A stretch of DNA of 64,000 nt from Galaxea fascicularis (taxonomy: Eukaryota; Cnidaria; Anthozoa; Scleractinia; Euphylliidae). The position numbers and the translations under genes are program-made. The stretch lies in the NCBI GenBank assembly GCA_948470475.1, contig OX419339.1, forward strand, positions 5,277,611-5,341,610, in the 5' to 3' direction. The notes under the pieces are model-generated. The model was not told the origin of the DNA, did not search any database, and worked only from the letters and a program-made list of their open reading frames with translations. This document shows positions 24,853 to 37,772 of this stretch, in pieces (position 1 is the first letter of the stretch; every line of letters begins with the position of its first letter).

Positions 24853-27800
24853 ACTTGAGGAGTCACTTGCTAGTCTGCGGAGCGATGAAACTAGTCAGTG
24901 AGAAGTGATCTTCACGCGAGGCCGAGTTCTGTCAAAGTGTTTTCAAAGGAGCAACCTCGGACTGTTATGTGTTCGGTCGGCCGGCTCAACTGCTACAGCA
25001 ACTTCCAGGCGTGATTATGGCTGATGGATATAATGATATAATAGGACAATGCTAATATTTCATTTCAATAATAATACGAGAAGTAAACAATAGGTGTTAA
25101 TTATTTGAGTATGAATTATGCATATTTCCGTTGTCGGCCAATCAACACGCGGGAAATTTCGGCGGTAGCTCTTGCGCCATGCTTTCTCAAGCACGTGCTT
25201 TAGAAGGAAAAATCTTTCGTTTGGGTCTCAAGGGACGCTACTTTCGAGCTGACAAGAGCGATGACCAAGTGGGAATACTTAGAGCAGGATTAAAGTGCAA
25301 TGACCTCAGAGTTATTGCGAGTTTTTGGTTGTGTTTGCTCTGTCATTCACGCTTTATTTCAATGATAGCGGTCAACACCTGCGTACTTCACGCAGGTGCG
25401 CCTTTCAAAGTATTTCAATATAATAATGTTTTCCGCTCAATACCTTCACCACATCTGCGGCATCCGCTATTGTTCGCTTTGCACGTGTTTCATTAGGGGC
25501 TTACCTTGCTTTTCTGTACGGCATTGTCGCTTTTTTAAAGAGATTTACAAACTTTTCAGCTTTTCTCTATTTAATGGACTCCCAGCAGCAATTTGCATAA
25601 TGAAAGCTTTATTGTATGATCTGTTTCGCGAATAATCGCAGCGAACTTCGGATCTTCGAGGTCAATTGGTTTTCATTGAACGGCACAATAAATGAAAAGA
25701 GAAAAAGCTTTTCAAACAGTGGCCCAGGGGTCTTGGTCTTTTGTGATCGTGCATCAAAAACTAAGAGGGCAAAACATGTTTAAATTTCTACGCGCTTATT
25801 TTCCGTGCATGGTCGGGTTCGCGAACATAGAGCATTTTCCGTGGTGATTGCGTTAACTCGGAGAAAAAAGAAACAAAACATTGATAAATTAGATTCAGAA
25901 CCATGATAGGAACGTAGTATTTGCCGGGTCATTAAGAACTTTGGTTACAACCGATTTGCACCGCTAGATAAATATTTCCGAATTGGGAATTGGCAAATTT
26001 TATTGTGGTTATTGTGAGTGCTATTGTCTAAGTCGAAATTTTAAACATGTACTATTCTTTACCGTATGTGCGTTGCGAGCAGCAGCGAAGTGTTTTTCAA
26101 TTTCTATGTTTATTTTTGCTCAGCGAGACTCCTGCGATCTGACCGCCTTTTTCCTTTGTTTGAACATTTCCGTGGGATTGATTCACTTTTCAATCGGGTT
26201 CGAAATTCTGGTGTGAAACTGTGGGTGTGGAGTTGATTAATAACGGCTTTACTTCCAGCAAAACAGGGCTGTGTTTGAAGAGTAACACTATATGCGTTTA
26301 TGTTTGAATTCGAGTTGATTTCCTTTCTGTTTACTTTGCTAATAAGGAGACAAAAACTGGCTTTAATTATGTTATTTGCTGTAGAGTGTAGATTCAATTG
26401 TTTCGGCCACAAAAATTTAAAGAAGGGGATCTTAGCTACAAACTATTTTCAATTAGACGGGGTTGGAAATTTAGTTCATCTCCCCCACTGTTAATTTACC
26501 GCGAGGAGACGAAAGGCACAAAATGAATATTTGACAAAAGGAATAAAAGTTCACCAAAACAACGGTCTTTGTTTTTCTTTTTTCATCTTTTGTTTTGAAT
26601 GAATATCGACAAGTTCAATTGTCGATTGGAATAGCAGGAAAAAAGTTTGCCCACCCGTGAAATTTCCTTCATAATTGGACTCAAAGCATATACCTGAAAT
26701 TGCTATTTCTTTAGAGCGCATAATGATTAGGTGGAAGTTTCCAAGACACATTTGTCTTTTTAATGAAAACGCTGTTATAGCTCGGGGGTAACCGTTAAAA
26801 CCAACGCATTCGTTTCCAATTATGCTCTTTAACCAAGGAGATTTCATTTCACTCAGTTTACTTTCAGTAATCTCTGTGCAATATTGTGATACATGTTTAT
26901 TTGCCGATTGTGTCAATAATCGTACCCGCCGAATTTAACTTAGTTCGTAGACAAAGATTGATGTAAGTCGATCTTTTGACAAACCTAAACATTGACTTGA
27001 AATAACGCTTGGGGCCTGTTTGGGAGAGTAGTCAAAATCGCTTTCGCACCTGTCATCGATTCGAGAAACGGTGAATTTAAATTTTAAGGGGAATGTTCAA
27101 CTCTGAGATGCTGCAAGAAATTATTTCGGCAGCCGGATAAGCCTGGAAAATTTGTTGATAAGGAACGGGAGCTTTTTCTGCTGGTTTTTTGTTCGCTGAC
27201 GAAGGTCGTTTAAATAAATTGTGTTATGAATGCTAAAGTACTTTTATTTTAACTCGGCTGAGCCCTAAAACCCACAATAAAAGCAATCTTTATTGCTGGC
27301 GCGATAACTGGCAAATAAAAGAAATACAGATATATTTTAACAGCGAATTACACATGGGTTTGGTTATACGAAATCTAAATGAATTACAAAAAGTTTTTTC
27401 GAGCAATCTTTAAAAATTATTACCTTATTCGCCTAGCGGGAGTTGAGAAATTATGATTATGAAGTTGTCCCATGGCGGTGAAATTCATCCCATCTGAAAT
27501 AATCTTTCTTTAATTTTTAAAACAACGCACAATGGAAAGCCGTTGAAATGGCCAAAGATAAAAATGACAAGAATAAATGTTTACCCCGCACAGAATAGAT
27601 ATAGAATGAAACGATTTGTCTGCTAATACGACCATAGTTTTGTCAATTTGCATTTCTAGCAAGTGAAATTCACCGTTGATACAAAAGAGATGTTAATAAG
27701 GACGAGAAAACATTCTCAAAAGATCGCGGTTTTTACGCTAAATTGGAGCATTGGCCTTGAATTGAAAAGGATCAAAAGTTGTTCGCAGTAGTTGGGTAAA

Positions 27801-30800
27801 CAAGCTAAGTCGTGCAGGCATCGAAAATGGCTGTTTCCGATTACTCAAACGCCGGTTGCTTGCTAGAGGAAGTAAAAAATCGCTCTATAATAGCAAAACT
27901 GACAAGATGAAGTGGCTAGCCCTTATTTCCAAGTAAGTTGGAGTAGGTTAAGAAGCATCCACATTCTAAGAGGAAGGACATTTATGATATTTGTTCCTGT
28001 GATGTTTGACCATCTTTTCCGTGCAAAATATTAGAAATATGCCTTGCATTTTGCAGAAGCACCTGTCTTCGCGAAATGAAAATAGATCGAAAATTCGTGC
28101 GCCATTAAGGTATAGAAACCCTTATCTTATCTCTGATAAAGTGTTTCCTTCTCTTGCTGAAACAGAGAAATACGTATCTGTGTAAGAACTGACAAAGTAT
28201 TATATGGGAAAATCGAAAATTCGGGAATTAGCTACGGTACTACCAGGTAAGTTTTGGTAGAGTTAACAAAACCGCTATTAATAACGATAAGACTTATAAC
28301 GTTATACCTTTACCAACATATTCAAGAATACACGAAATATTCTTGCATTTCGTGTCAGGTTACAGCAGTCTTGCATTTTAGACAATTAAATTACTGATTT
28401 TATCAGAGACGTACATTCATGCTAGTCGGCCATTGATACGGTGAAACGAAATTATGTGTTTTCAGTTTTTATGCTAACGCTATACAAAAACCAATGCTGT
28501 TGTGGCCATTAGAAATCTGCGCTAAATTGTGCTTTATTTCAAAATGGCAACGTGAGAAATAATAAAGTATCTTTCTTTTTCAGTTAATAAATAAACAATA
28601 TTTTTGGCCGCCCAGTGTTTTCTTGTGCACCACAAGAGTCAGTGAAAGTGAAAGAAAATTGACGAATGTCCCGCGCCGAGCAATAAATAAAAACACAGTG
28701 GTAACATTAGCGAGTTTTGTGAGTAATCCGCGGGCTGTTGGAATAGTTTTTTTTATATTTGACTGCCATTTGCCTTATTTTCTCTTACTAATCAACAGGA
28801 CTTTTTACCTTTCCACAGCGAGTAAGATTCTTGTCACCTCGTTATGTTGGTGGCGATTACTTCGGAGAATGTCACTTTCGATGCGTTGTTTATAGCTGTT
28901 AGCTGAGTTAAATAGACTGTTCCAGGCCTAAGGGTTTTTTTTTTGCAAAGTTATTCTCACCAAACGTAAGTCAGCTGACTGCTTTAATCAGTTTGAGAGT
29001 CGTTCTCTTAAAAAATCAAAGAAAAGGGGGAAGAAACCACTCGTCATTTGCTATTTCTCCAGGCTAATGCATGTAATTATACAGTCATATTTATACTCTC
29101 CGCCTTCTACTTAGCAAGCTATCACAAATATTTGTGTTTTCAATTTTTAGGTTTAATCGTAAAACTGTTAATTTGTGGCGTGTTTGTATAATCTTGCGAT
29201 TTTTAAAATTTTTTATAGGGTTATGGGGAGCACGTAAAATGTTGTCGTTTCGCGTAAGCTACGAATTTTTTGAGACGAATTTGTTCGGCATTTGCACAAG
29301 TTGATATCTCACAGGATATTTTCAGTACTACTTTTTGGTTAACGGACCTTGAAGTGTCGTAGGAAAAAGCACAACTTTTTTATCGCGTTATGGGCAATGG
29401 CCGTGCCAATTAATTGTTAATTACGGTCTCCAAACATTTGTCTTCTTATGGCAATTTCCCAGAGGCTAAGCGTTTCATAGTTTCTTTGTGTGTGTGAGAG
29501 AGGGAAATATTTATTTCCAGTTGCAAACTTGCCCGTCGGCAAATTCAACAGTAAAACATATGAGCGTTCTGGTTTTACCAATAATCGCCGGAGTGAATGT
29601 AAACAAGTAATAAAGGTTATACCAAAAGTTTTTTGCTCATTTTTGATAAAATTGATGGCGAACAGAATAATAGCGTTTTTCGGAAAATTGTCTACGCTCG
29701 CTTTAATCTTTTCTCTGAAAGAGACAGCACCATAATGCATGGGGGACAATCTGAATTACGTTCCTTGTTATTTTAAAATAGTCGTTTCTGCATTATTTTA
29801 TTGTCGACTGAACATTTTTTCTTCCGCGGTGAATGAGATTTGGGGAACGATTCGAAATTAGAAATTTAGTTCAGTGTTAAAGCTCTTTTTCGTAAACCAA
29901 AGCGTTGCCGCCTGTCTCATAAAGATTCTTGGTTTAGAGTGCGTAAAAGCGTTGTTTGAATAAAACAACCTTTCAATTGACGATAAATACACTCTCACAA
30001 AAGGACTCTTACTGATGGGAATAAGAGAAACTGCTTAGTCGATTACCGTGCACTTTAACGAGTTATTAACGATACGGCTTTTAGACTAATAAGTTACAGT
30101 TTTATAATTTTGGAGTTCTAGGAGCAACTTCAATTAAATTTCCGACGACCTGAAATTGTGAGGAAGAAGAAAACTTTTTGAAATTGACCTATGGTCTTGC
30201 TGTTTTTAAAGGAATTTTTTTTACTGCGAAATTTGTAAAGTTGGGATGTTTCATATCCACTGCCAAATATTCAAACATTTTCGTCTGTTAGTGCATAGTT
30301 ACGTTCTCGATAAATCTGCTATGTTTTTTTTTCTATTTTAGTGTTTTTGGAGATGCAAAGAGAACCCTTTTAGTTCCATCGTATAAAATAACCACATTCA
30401 GTGACGCAAAAAACTTTCTGGGCTTGGTTTCGATCCCAGTAGAGAACAAATATCTCTCTCCTATTTTGCCGCCATTAAAAATGGTATTGAATTTAGCCTG
30501 CGGCAGGTTTGATTTGAGTTTAGCTATTATCTGTGTTATGTTTTAAGGGGCGCTCTTACACAGTAAAAATTTTAAGTGTCTGCGGCAGCTATTAACAGAT
30601 CATCAGTTCTTTGTTTCATAAAGGCGAGAAAGATACACAGGCAGTTGCAGTCTATTTTACCTTTTTGCCCCCAGCGAAAACGAAGAACTTGAAATCGAAA
30701 TATATCTCGGTGGTTTTACATCACTCAATAAACTTGTTATTGCTCTTCTACCGTGGAAGAATATTGCATTGTAAAAAAAAAAAACGAAAAATCGGCTGAA

Positions 30801-33800
30801 TCCGTAGCGTTTTCCGAATCTTCAGATCCCTTACGCATAATTATTTTTTTTAAGAGCTTTCGCAGCTTCTTATGCATGGAGTCTTTCGTACCGTTCCTTT
30901 TGGGGGGAATTGTGATATCAAAATACCTCGATGGCATCTGCCCCGGTTTCCGGTACCTTCCTTTTGAACGCGTTTTTATACTTAGCAAATTAACACGTAC
31001 TAAATGTCAGACTTGCTGCTTTCTTGGTCATCAAACTCAATAAAATTTGGCAAGTCTTCGCTTGTTCTTTACAAGAAAGTTGAAAATGATTCTCCTAGTT
31101 GGCTGAAATATCGTGAGTAACGTCACAAAATATCGCACTTTCGAAATCGCAAAATCTGCTGGTGGATTTCCTGTGAATGTCATTTTGGCTTTGTGATGAA
31201 GGAGTTCCTTTGTTCGTCTGTTTTTTTTAGCGGAATGAGCTAACAACTTAACGCTTTCGGGAAGAGGAAATTACAACCAAACAAAAATAGCAACAAAGAT
31301 GCACAATTCTGATATTAAGTCCATGTGCAAAAAGTCTTGTAGTATAGGTTTGTCAGGGAGAGATTTTTTTGAGATTTGTATGACCGGCATAGTTTCCGGA
31401 ATAAAGTTGACCAAGCCCGGTATATTGTAGAGGGCCAAGCGGTGATGAAATAAAACACAGGTAAACTGAGTAAGCTAGATTTCGTAGCTCTTTTGGTAGA
31501 AACCTAATTGTGTGGAGCATGCAAACGAAAAAAGTGTATTTTTCATTTCCGACAGTGCCACAGTGTATGCGGCAGGTTATTGTAGTTGTAAGGCTTTTAT
31601 TAGAAAGCCGTCACTGATTTTTCGAAAAGACCAAAACGTTCGAGACTTTGCTTATGTGTGTCTATGTGTCGCGCTCTTTCAACGCCCGTATTTCTTATTT
31701 CATACAAAAATTCCAAAGACAATTAAATTCATTGAAAATAATTTGCTAAATTTGGATCGCTATAAAGAGAAAATTCACGAGTAGCAGAATACAGTTCATA
31801 TTACAGGAGGCTTGACGCTTATACTGATTTGAAAATTCCATTTGATCATAAAATTGTTATCTCGACAAATTAATAACTTGCTAAACAGCGTCTTGTGAAT
31901 TAAAAAATCTCGTTTTTAATGTCATGCATACTTTTTCCAAGGCTTTCAGGTGCGGATATTTTAGTGTCGCTACCGATATTTGAAAACAAACAAACAAACA
32001 ACTGTTTTTTAAGTTTAATTTAAGTGCATTGTATTCGTGTTTCGGTTTGGTATAATGCTTGATTACTTTTTAAAAAAAATTCAAATCTTTAATAACGAAG
32101 AGCAGAAACAAGTTACTGTAGCGGTCAGTTTAACATGGCTGTGTCAGAACAGATTGATTGTGGCACTCCGTATCCTCATATTTAGCCTATCAGTGCAGGG
32201 TTTGCTTTAATCATCGAAGAACTGGAGGCTGTTTTTTTTTCATTAGTCAACCTGAATGCGTTTCTGTGAGGCAGTATTTCTGTTTTCGAGATGTTTCGCC
32301 GAGTTATTTTAATATTGTATTCTCGGAATGAGTAGAATACCCTCGCTTTTTATTTGCTTCGTGTTTCCTCAGTTCAGTGGAAATGTTAACGTTACTTCTC
32401 ATGAGGACAAGCGCCTTGTTATATCTTTGGTATTTCTGTATCAATATGACAATTTCCAGTTAGTCTTGCTGACCTTTTCTTGGGATTTAAAAACAAGGGG
32501 ACTGTTATTTTGTCCTCAATAAAAAACTATTGGTGTACAGAATAAGAAATGCAATCGATGTCGTTGCTGTGTTATCTGTAGAAGGAGACAACAATTATCA
32601 AGGCAAATTCATAAAGATCGAAATTAATGCAGAGAAAAAATCTGTGAAGTTGTAGAAGAGAACATAATAGTTGACTTTTAACTGCATTTTTTCTGCTCGA
32701 GAACGAAGTTTGACATCGAAGTAACCATTTTTGGGCTTAAGCTTTCATATTTATTCCTTGTATGAATCAAAACGATTGCCGGACAAGAATTCGGATCTTG
32801 CTTCTTGGGTGTGGCAGACGAGATTTTACGTCCGATATTCTTCTACTCTGATGGAAACCCTTGTCTTTCCCTAAATTTATTTTTGCAAGACAGCAGAAAG
32901 AACAACTGCTTTCCATTCGTTATTGTTTAAGTTATCTTATGCAACCCAGGATTTAAATGCATGGAATGTCACCTTTACGTTGGTGAACACGATGTAGTGG
33001 TGCCTTCTCGGATTCAAAAAAAAAAAAAAAATCTTGAACAACATCACAAGGTATTTAACTGATGCAAATCAAAGATAAATGGAGACATTATCAACGTACG
33101 GGTTGGGCAGACCATTCCAAAAGGGCAGAGTTTGAACTGCGTTTGGGAGATATAACAATGTTTAAAAGCGTCAGTGGTCTAAAACTGAGAGAATGGAGAA
33201 TGTCCGCCTAAGTCTTGGTTCAGTACATATTATATCGATGCTCGCAGTGAACTGAATTCACAGCTGGATAAATACACTTCCTTGTTTACATAAAGAATAT
33301 ATAGTCAGTACAATTTCGTTTGTTTGTAAATAACAGTGAGTTGCTATCCAAGAAAGTTGGCTATTTACGTAAATGGTGTTTCCTTAAGACAGATCATAGT
33401 CCGTCCCTGGTGTAGAAGCTATCGAATTTAAAGCAAATTTTGATTTCAATGAAGCGATTATATTCTCTTCCTCATTCTTGAAGGAACTCAACGTTTGCGA
33501 TACTTGTATTTTGGGGGTAAAATTCACTTATTTCCCAATTGGAATGGCCTTTGGTGGGATTCATTGTGAAGTGCACGGCGTGATCCAGGAAAAAAAAGCT
33601 TACATAAGAGTATCATACAATCATTCGCTCTATAATTATATTTTCATTCCCTGTATTTGGGTGCTCAGATGAAACGTTTTTAAAAACAAGTTGAAAACCT
33701 GTTTTAACTTTTTTTAATATCGGGTTACCGTTCCTTGGTGCCTGATCAATCTTTTTCTGCCATTATTACTATTATCCATCGTTTTCAACCCTTTTTTTTA

Positions 33801-34469
33801 TTTTGGCATTGAATGAAACAAAGCTTGTTTTTAGGAAACTCTTTGTAATTGCAAACGAATTGCAAGTTTTTGGCATTCATTTCCCCTCGCTTCACTGAAT
33901 TTCACGTGTTGCTGACGGACTATAGTTTATGGCCGGCACTGTTGTGGAAGCTAAAAAGGTAAATTCTAATAATTCAGGCGACAACTATTTACATCATAAC
34001 TTTGTTCAGTAATTACCCGGGCAATTATCACTCCATTCAAGCGTCATTGCGATCCACGAGGAACAAAACAGCCTTCGGTTATAGTAATTATCGGTGAACA
34101 AACAGACCGCCGATTTTCTCGTTGTCGGGTAGAATACCAAGTGAGGACCCATTTCAATGCATTTGTAGTGATAATAGGCAGGTGTCTATTACACGCCCAT
34201 TTATTTGCACCTATCAACTGACTCCTGTGTTGTGTGAGCACATGGCGGAAAGGTCATCCGTCATAAAAACAAGCCATTAAAGATGAATATAACAAAAACG
34301 TTAGCTTAAAAGAACTTGTTTCGGTGAGAAACGTTTTGTGTAAACTGTGATTATAACTCACGCAAAGCTCCGATGGCTTTCAAAACCCACCATACCCGCT
34401 GATAATTTCAGTGCATAAACGACGAAGGTTAAACCGACTGGTTGCATTGTGACTAATATGCAGACAACT

Positions 34470-34620
34470 AATACAAGGAAAAAATGGGTGTGATATTTCG
34501 ATATGACTGTAAACCATCTTCATCACTAAGAAAACAAATTTTCCGCGCTTTGTGTGTTTTCTTAGTCTGAAGATTATGTAGAGTCATACCGAAATATCAC
34601 ACCCACTTTTTCCTTGTATT
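34470..34620. mobile_element. Fold-back MITE, ~65-bp arms
   Basis: AATACAAGGAAAAAATGGGT then GTGATATTTCGATATGACT at 34470 is mirrored on the right (AGTCATACCGAAATATCACA, CCCACTTTTTCCTTGTATT, ending about 34620), with TTAGTGATG/CTAAGAAAAC also paired. No ORF. Confidence 0.8.
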
Positions 34621-35099
34621 TGTTAACTGCTCGGTCAGTTTAACCTTCATCTTTCATTGACATTTTCCCAGTCAAGCTAAAGCAGTAGTGTGATCGCCGG
34701 CATATTTTTTACATTTGAGTTTGTAGCCGAATTTCATAGAACATGATTCAGTAGAAAATGGCTAGAAAATGACTGTCAAACAGCATTTCCTGAAACCCTC
34801 AGGCTGTGATTTTATTTATGTTTTCAATAATTTTAAATATTGGCAAAATGTGGCAGACTTCGAGAATTTTCGATAGACTGATTAATACAATGACCCGCTC
34901 TAACTTTGAAACTGAGCTTATAACTTAAATGACATTAAAGTAAATTTTTCATTGTCTTAATTGTCACTGTGGCTCTGATATGTGTTTAAGTACTGCCATC
35001 TGAATCTCAGGGTAAAAATGTGCTAAACTAGGTAACACTTTAACATAAACAAAAGAGATTCCCCGCTGCGTCGCATTTTAGGACTATCTTATGCACGTT

Positions 35100-35135
35100 A
35101 AAGGAGGACGAGTCACAAATCCCATAATGCATCAC
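35100..35135 (+). promoter_or_regulatory. Candidate promoter motif upstream of the 35186 gene
   Basis: TAAAGGAGGACGAGTCACAA then ATCCCATAATGC lies about 55 bases before the ATG at 35186. An inverted near-copy lies at 39917-39951, upstream of the minus-strand gene that starts at 39341. The CACAAATCCCATAATGC part resembles the ZNF143/SBF-type ACTACAA-TCCCA-ATGC promoter site (family knowledge). The function is inferred from position and sharing. Confidence 0.45.
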
Positions 35136-35185
35136 TTCGAACTATATTATCAAAGTGGTGTGGACACGTGATCACTTCATTCAAA

Positions 35186-35857
35186 ATGGACGCGGTGGAG
35201 GAACAAGCGTGGCAAGTGCCAATGTTTCGCAAATCAAACATGTTATATCTGTATTGCGTGGACACCGAGTATATTTTCGAACTCACAGTGCCTAGTTTAC
35301 CTTTCCTTGAGCTGAAATCTTTGTTTGGACACGTGAGTTTCACTGCATCTCTTTCGGAGCGCCGAATAGTTGCCTTCCCGCACTCAAAGCGTTTGCTTGA
35401 CAAAGTGAAAGATGTATCTTCCCCTTGCGTTATCAAGGTTACATCAAGTGTGGAATTTCAGGTAAGAATCAGTACCAGTCATGACAATTGTTGCCGTTTT
35501 AGTACAGTTGTTAACATATAGCGTTATATGACCGATTGATGTGATTGTGAATTGCAGATCCATCCTGATAAGGTCGAAGACGATGAAGAAATTATGCTCG
35601 TTTGGGATTTCGATGTGGATGATGTCTTTTTATCGCTGACTGCCTCTCAGTGTTCAGTTCAAGCCAAGATTCCCTCTAAGCCGACTTCGATCGCTTCTAT
35701 GCCTTATTTAGATCATAAAACTGTAAATTGCAATTGTAACAGCAAGTCTGTTCAAGGGAAGGTTTGGCTTTTTTGGTTTTTGGCTGTCCTGGAAATTCAT
35801 GGCAACCAGTTGGCTACATCCCTGGGGTCAAAGTTGTCAAAGTCACACAAGCTATGA
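35186..35857 (+). CDS. Unrecognised protein, at least 2 exons (start well defined, 3' end unresolved)
   Basis: Exon 1 35186-35461 (start MDAVEEQAWQVPMF) ends at a strong donor CAG|GTAAGAAT. Exon 2 begins at 35558 after ATTGCAG and joins in phase 0. The joined frame reads on through ...HPDKVEDDEEIMLVWDFD and a Cys/Asn-rich CNCNSKS, with an in-frame stop at 35855-35857 (191 aa). Alternatively exon 2 splices out at a weak GT near 35763 or 35827 and the gene continues to exons near 40.7 or 41-43 kb. The sequence looks like a folded soluble protein with alternating hydrophobic strands followed by an acidic patch; there is no signal peptide or membrane segment. I do not recognise the family. The sense of the frame is supported by the splice sites and by the conserved motif just upstream. 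Confidence 0.55.
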
Positions 35858-36062
35858 ACAGAAAGGAGATCACAAACATGGAAATAAGTTCCATTAGGTA
35901 TCAGTACGTGTTTGCACTTAACAGTTTCAAGTACTTTGCTATAGTCACCATTTCCAAGAAAGGCAAATGGATGAAAAACAGGGACTCATATCAATATAAT
36001 GAAGCTATAATTTGACAATAACCTGTTAAAAGACATTTTTTCCAGTTCAGGTTTAATAAAGG

Positions 36063-36096
36063 AATGGACAATGTCTAGCGTGCGTCCATCCAATTC

Positions 36097-36135
<39 letters not shown>

Positions 36136-36182
36136 ATGCTCGAGGCGCAGCCGAGAGCATCTCTAGCTACCTAAGTGCTCTC

Positions 36183-36218
<36 letters not shown>

Positions 36219-36239
36219 ACCGGCTAGACATTGTCCATT
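36063..36239. mobile_element. Fold-back element with ~80-bp inverted arms
   Basis: AATGGACAATGTCTAGCGTG then CGTCCATCCAATTCGGGATG is mirrored at the right (CATCCCGAATTGGATGGACG then CACCGGCTAGACATTGTCCATT). The arms nearly meet, around CGATGCTCGAGGCGCAGCCG. No coding capacity. Confidence 0.9.
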
Positions 36240-37772
36240 GCTTTTATAACATAGCGAGACATTTTTCGCGCTGAAAAGTCGCTTCTTCTGTCTTTTTCTC
36301 TTAACCGCGCGGGTGCATACTAAAAATAGAATGACTTGTTTTTCAAAAACACATTTACTTTTACACGCTTACATCTGCGAGTGACAAAATAAGTGTATCA
36401 AAATACCACACATAGGCCTTCCAGCTTAAAATATTTAGTTAAGATGTCAAGGAAAAAGTTTCTTTAAAATCACCATTCAAAATGATGCATGCTTAAAAAC
36501 ATCTTGGGTCTTACGAGTCATTTTGAAGGGCTCGCCGAAGAGACCACGACTTGCACATTTTGAATCGTGCAGTTGCTGAAAATGGAGTCGAAATTACACG
36601 ACAATTTGAAACTCACTCTTGATCGTAGAAACATACCAGTTAGTGTTTTTCTTGGTCTTGTTTATCTTCGAATATTTTTTCATAATCCCGCTCGGATAAA
36701 TTTGCGAAGCAGTTGTTTTCACTGGTAGCACTTTCGCTTTGTTGATCTTTAGACACTTCCGATACTTCTGCAACCATTTCAGACACGTTTTTTAGGTCTT
36801 CAAAGTCATAGAAACACCCTACCTCAGATGCTGGGTTGACCAGCCATTATAATACCTAACGTTAAGTTAAAAAAGCTGTGAAAAAAGTTTTGCTGGCAAG
36901 AAATTTCATTGACACTGACGTCAGCCTTAACCATCTCTATGAACCATCCGTTTCTTTTTCATAAAATATTAGCCAATAAGAGCGCGCGTTAGAATGTAGC
37001 TATGTTATAAAGTATTCTTCAAAGATCGGTGCAATGATTTTAATTATTTTTATGGTACAAATTTTCATACCGATGATTTTATATAAATTGAAAGCCATCT
37101 GGATAAGTTTGTTTTGGCTGTGTCGACATGGCAAAAATAACTAAAACAATGCTTTGTGATATCCAGTTGACCTTTTCCCAAGTTTCTCTGTGTTTTCTTC
37201 AGAATAATTATTCAGAGACTACAGATGGGGAGGCCTAACGCCCTACAACTTTTTCCTTGTATTCATTTTTTAGGGATCTAGAAGACATTAAGAATACTTG
37301 AATTTGACCACTTGAACTAGGCCAGATGTTTTATCCCCACCACTCTGTGGTCCATGTTGTTCTTAACATCAGGATCAGTTATTTGCAACAATAATTATCA
37401 CTGTTACTATTTGATTGTATATCTTGAATTTGGAATACCGGCCAACAAAACAAAACACAAAACGAATCAGTTTTTAGTCATTAGTTAGGAACAAAAGACA
37501 ACAGAAGTTGTCAAACATGTATTTTGGTCCATGTTTTCCAGAAGACTAACCTAGATAAGTGACTAAAAAATACAAGACCAAAGCAAGCTGTAACCAAAAA
37601 ATAATCAAATTCCTTGACTTGAAACAGCCAATTAAACCACAAATAAAGGATGTTAAGAACCCATCATATTGGAGCATTTTCTTGTTGATACAATAATAAC
37701 TCATTATTGTAGACCACAATTGAATATAATTAATATTGAAGGCACAGCTACACAGTCAACTCTGACTGAAAT
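36240..37772. other. No gene recognised
   Basis: AT-rich sequence downstream of a fold-back element. No splice-supported frame was found on either strand. It would be the 3' flank or UTR of the minus-strand gene ending at 37773 and, if the plus-strand gene extends to 43 kb, part of its intron. Confidence 0.4.

Larger units (their letters stand above)
24853..35185. other. Gene-poor 10-kb stretch upstream of SoxB
   Basis: Read on both strands, no frame has convincing composition, splice context or a known motif; the open frames are short and AT-driven. Simple runs occur (for example poly-A near 33018 and CAAACAAACAAAC near 31988). A fold-back element sits near the right end (34470-34620). The SoxB promoter must lie near 24.86-25.1 kb, but no core element was recognised. 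Confidence 0.5.

Noticed and set aside
25131..25496. 121-aa plus frame upstream of SoxB
   Set aside because: No motif, no splice support and composition like the surrounding noncoding DNA.
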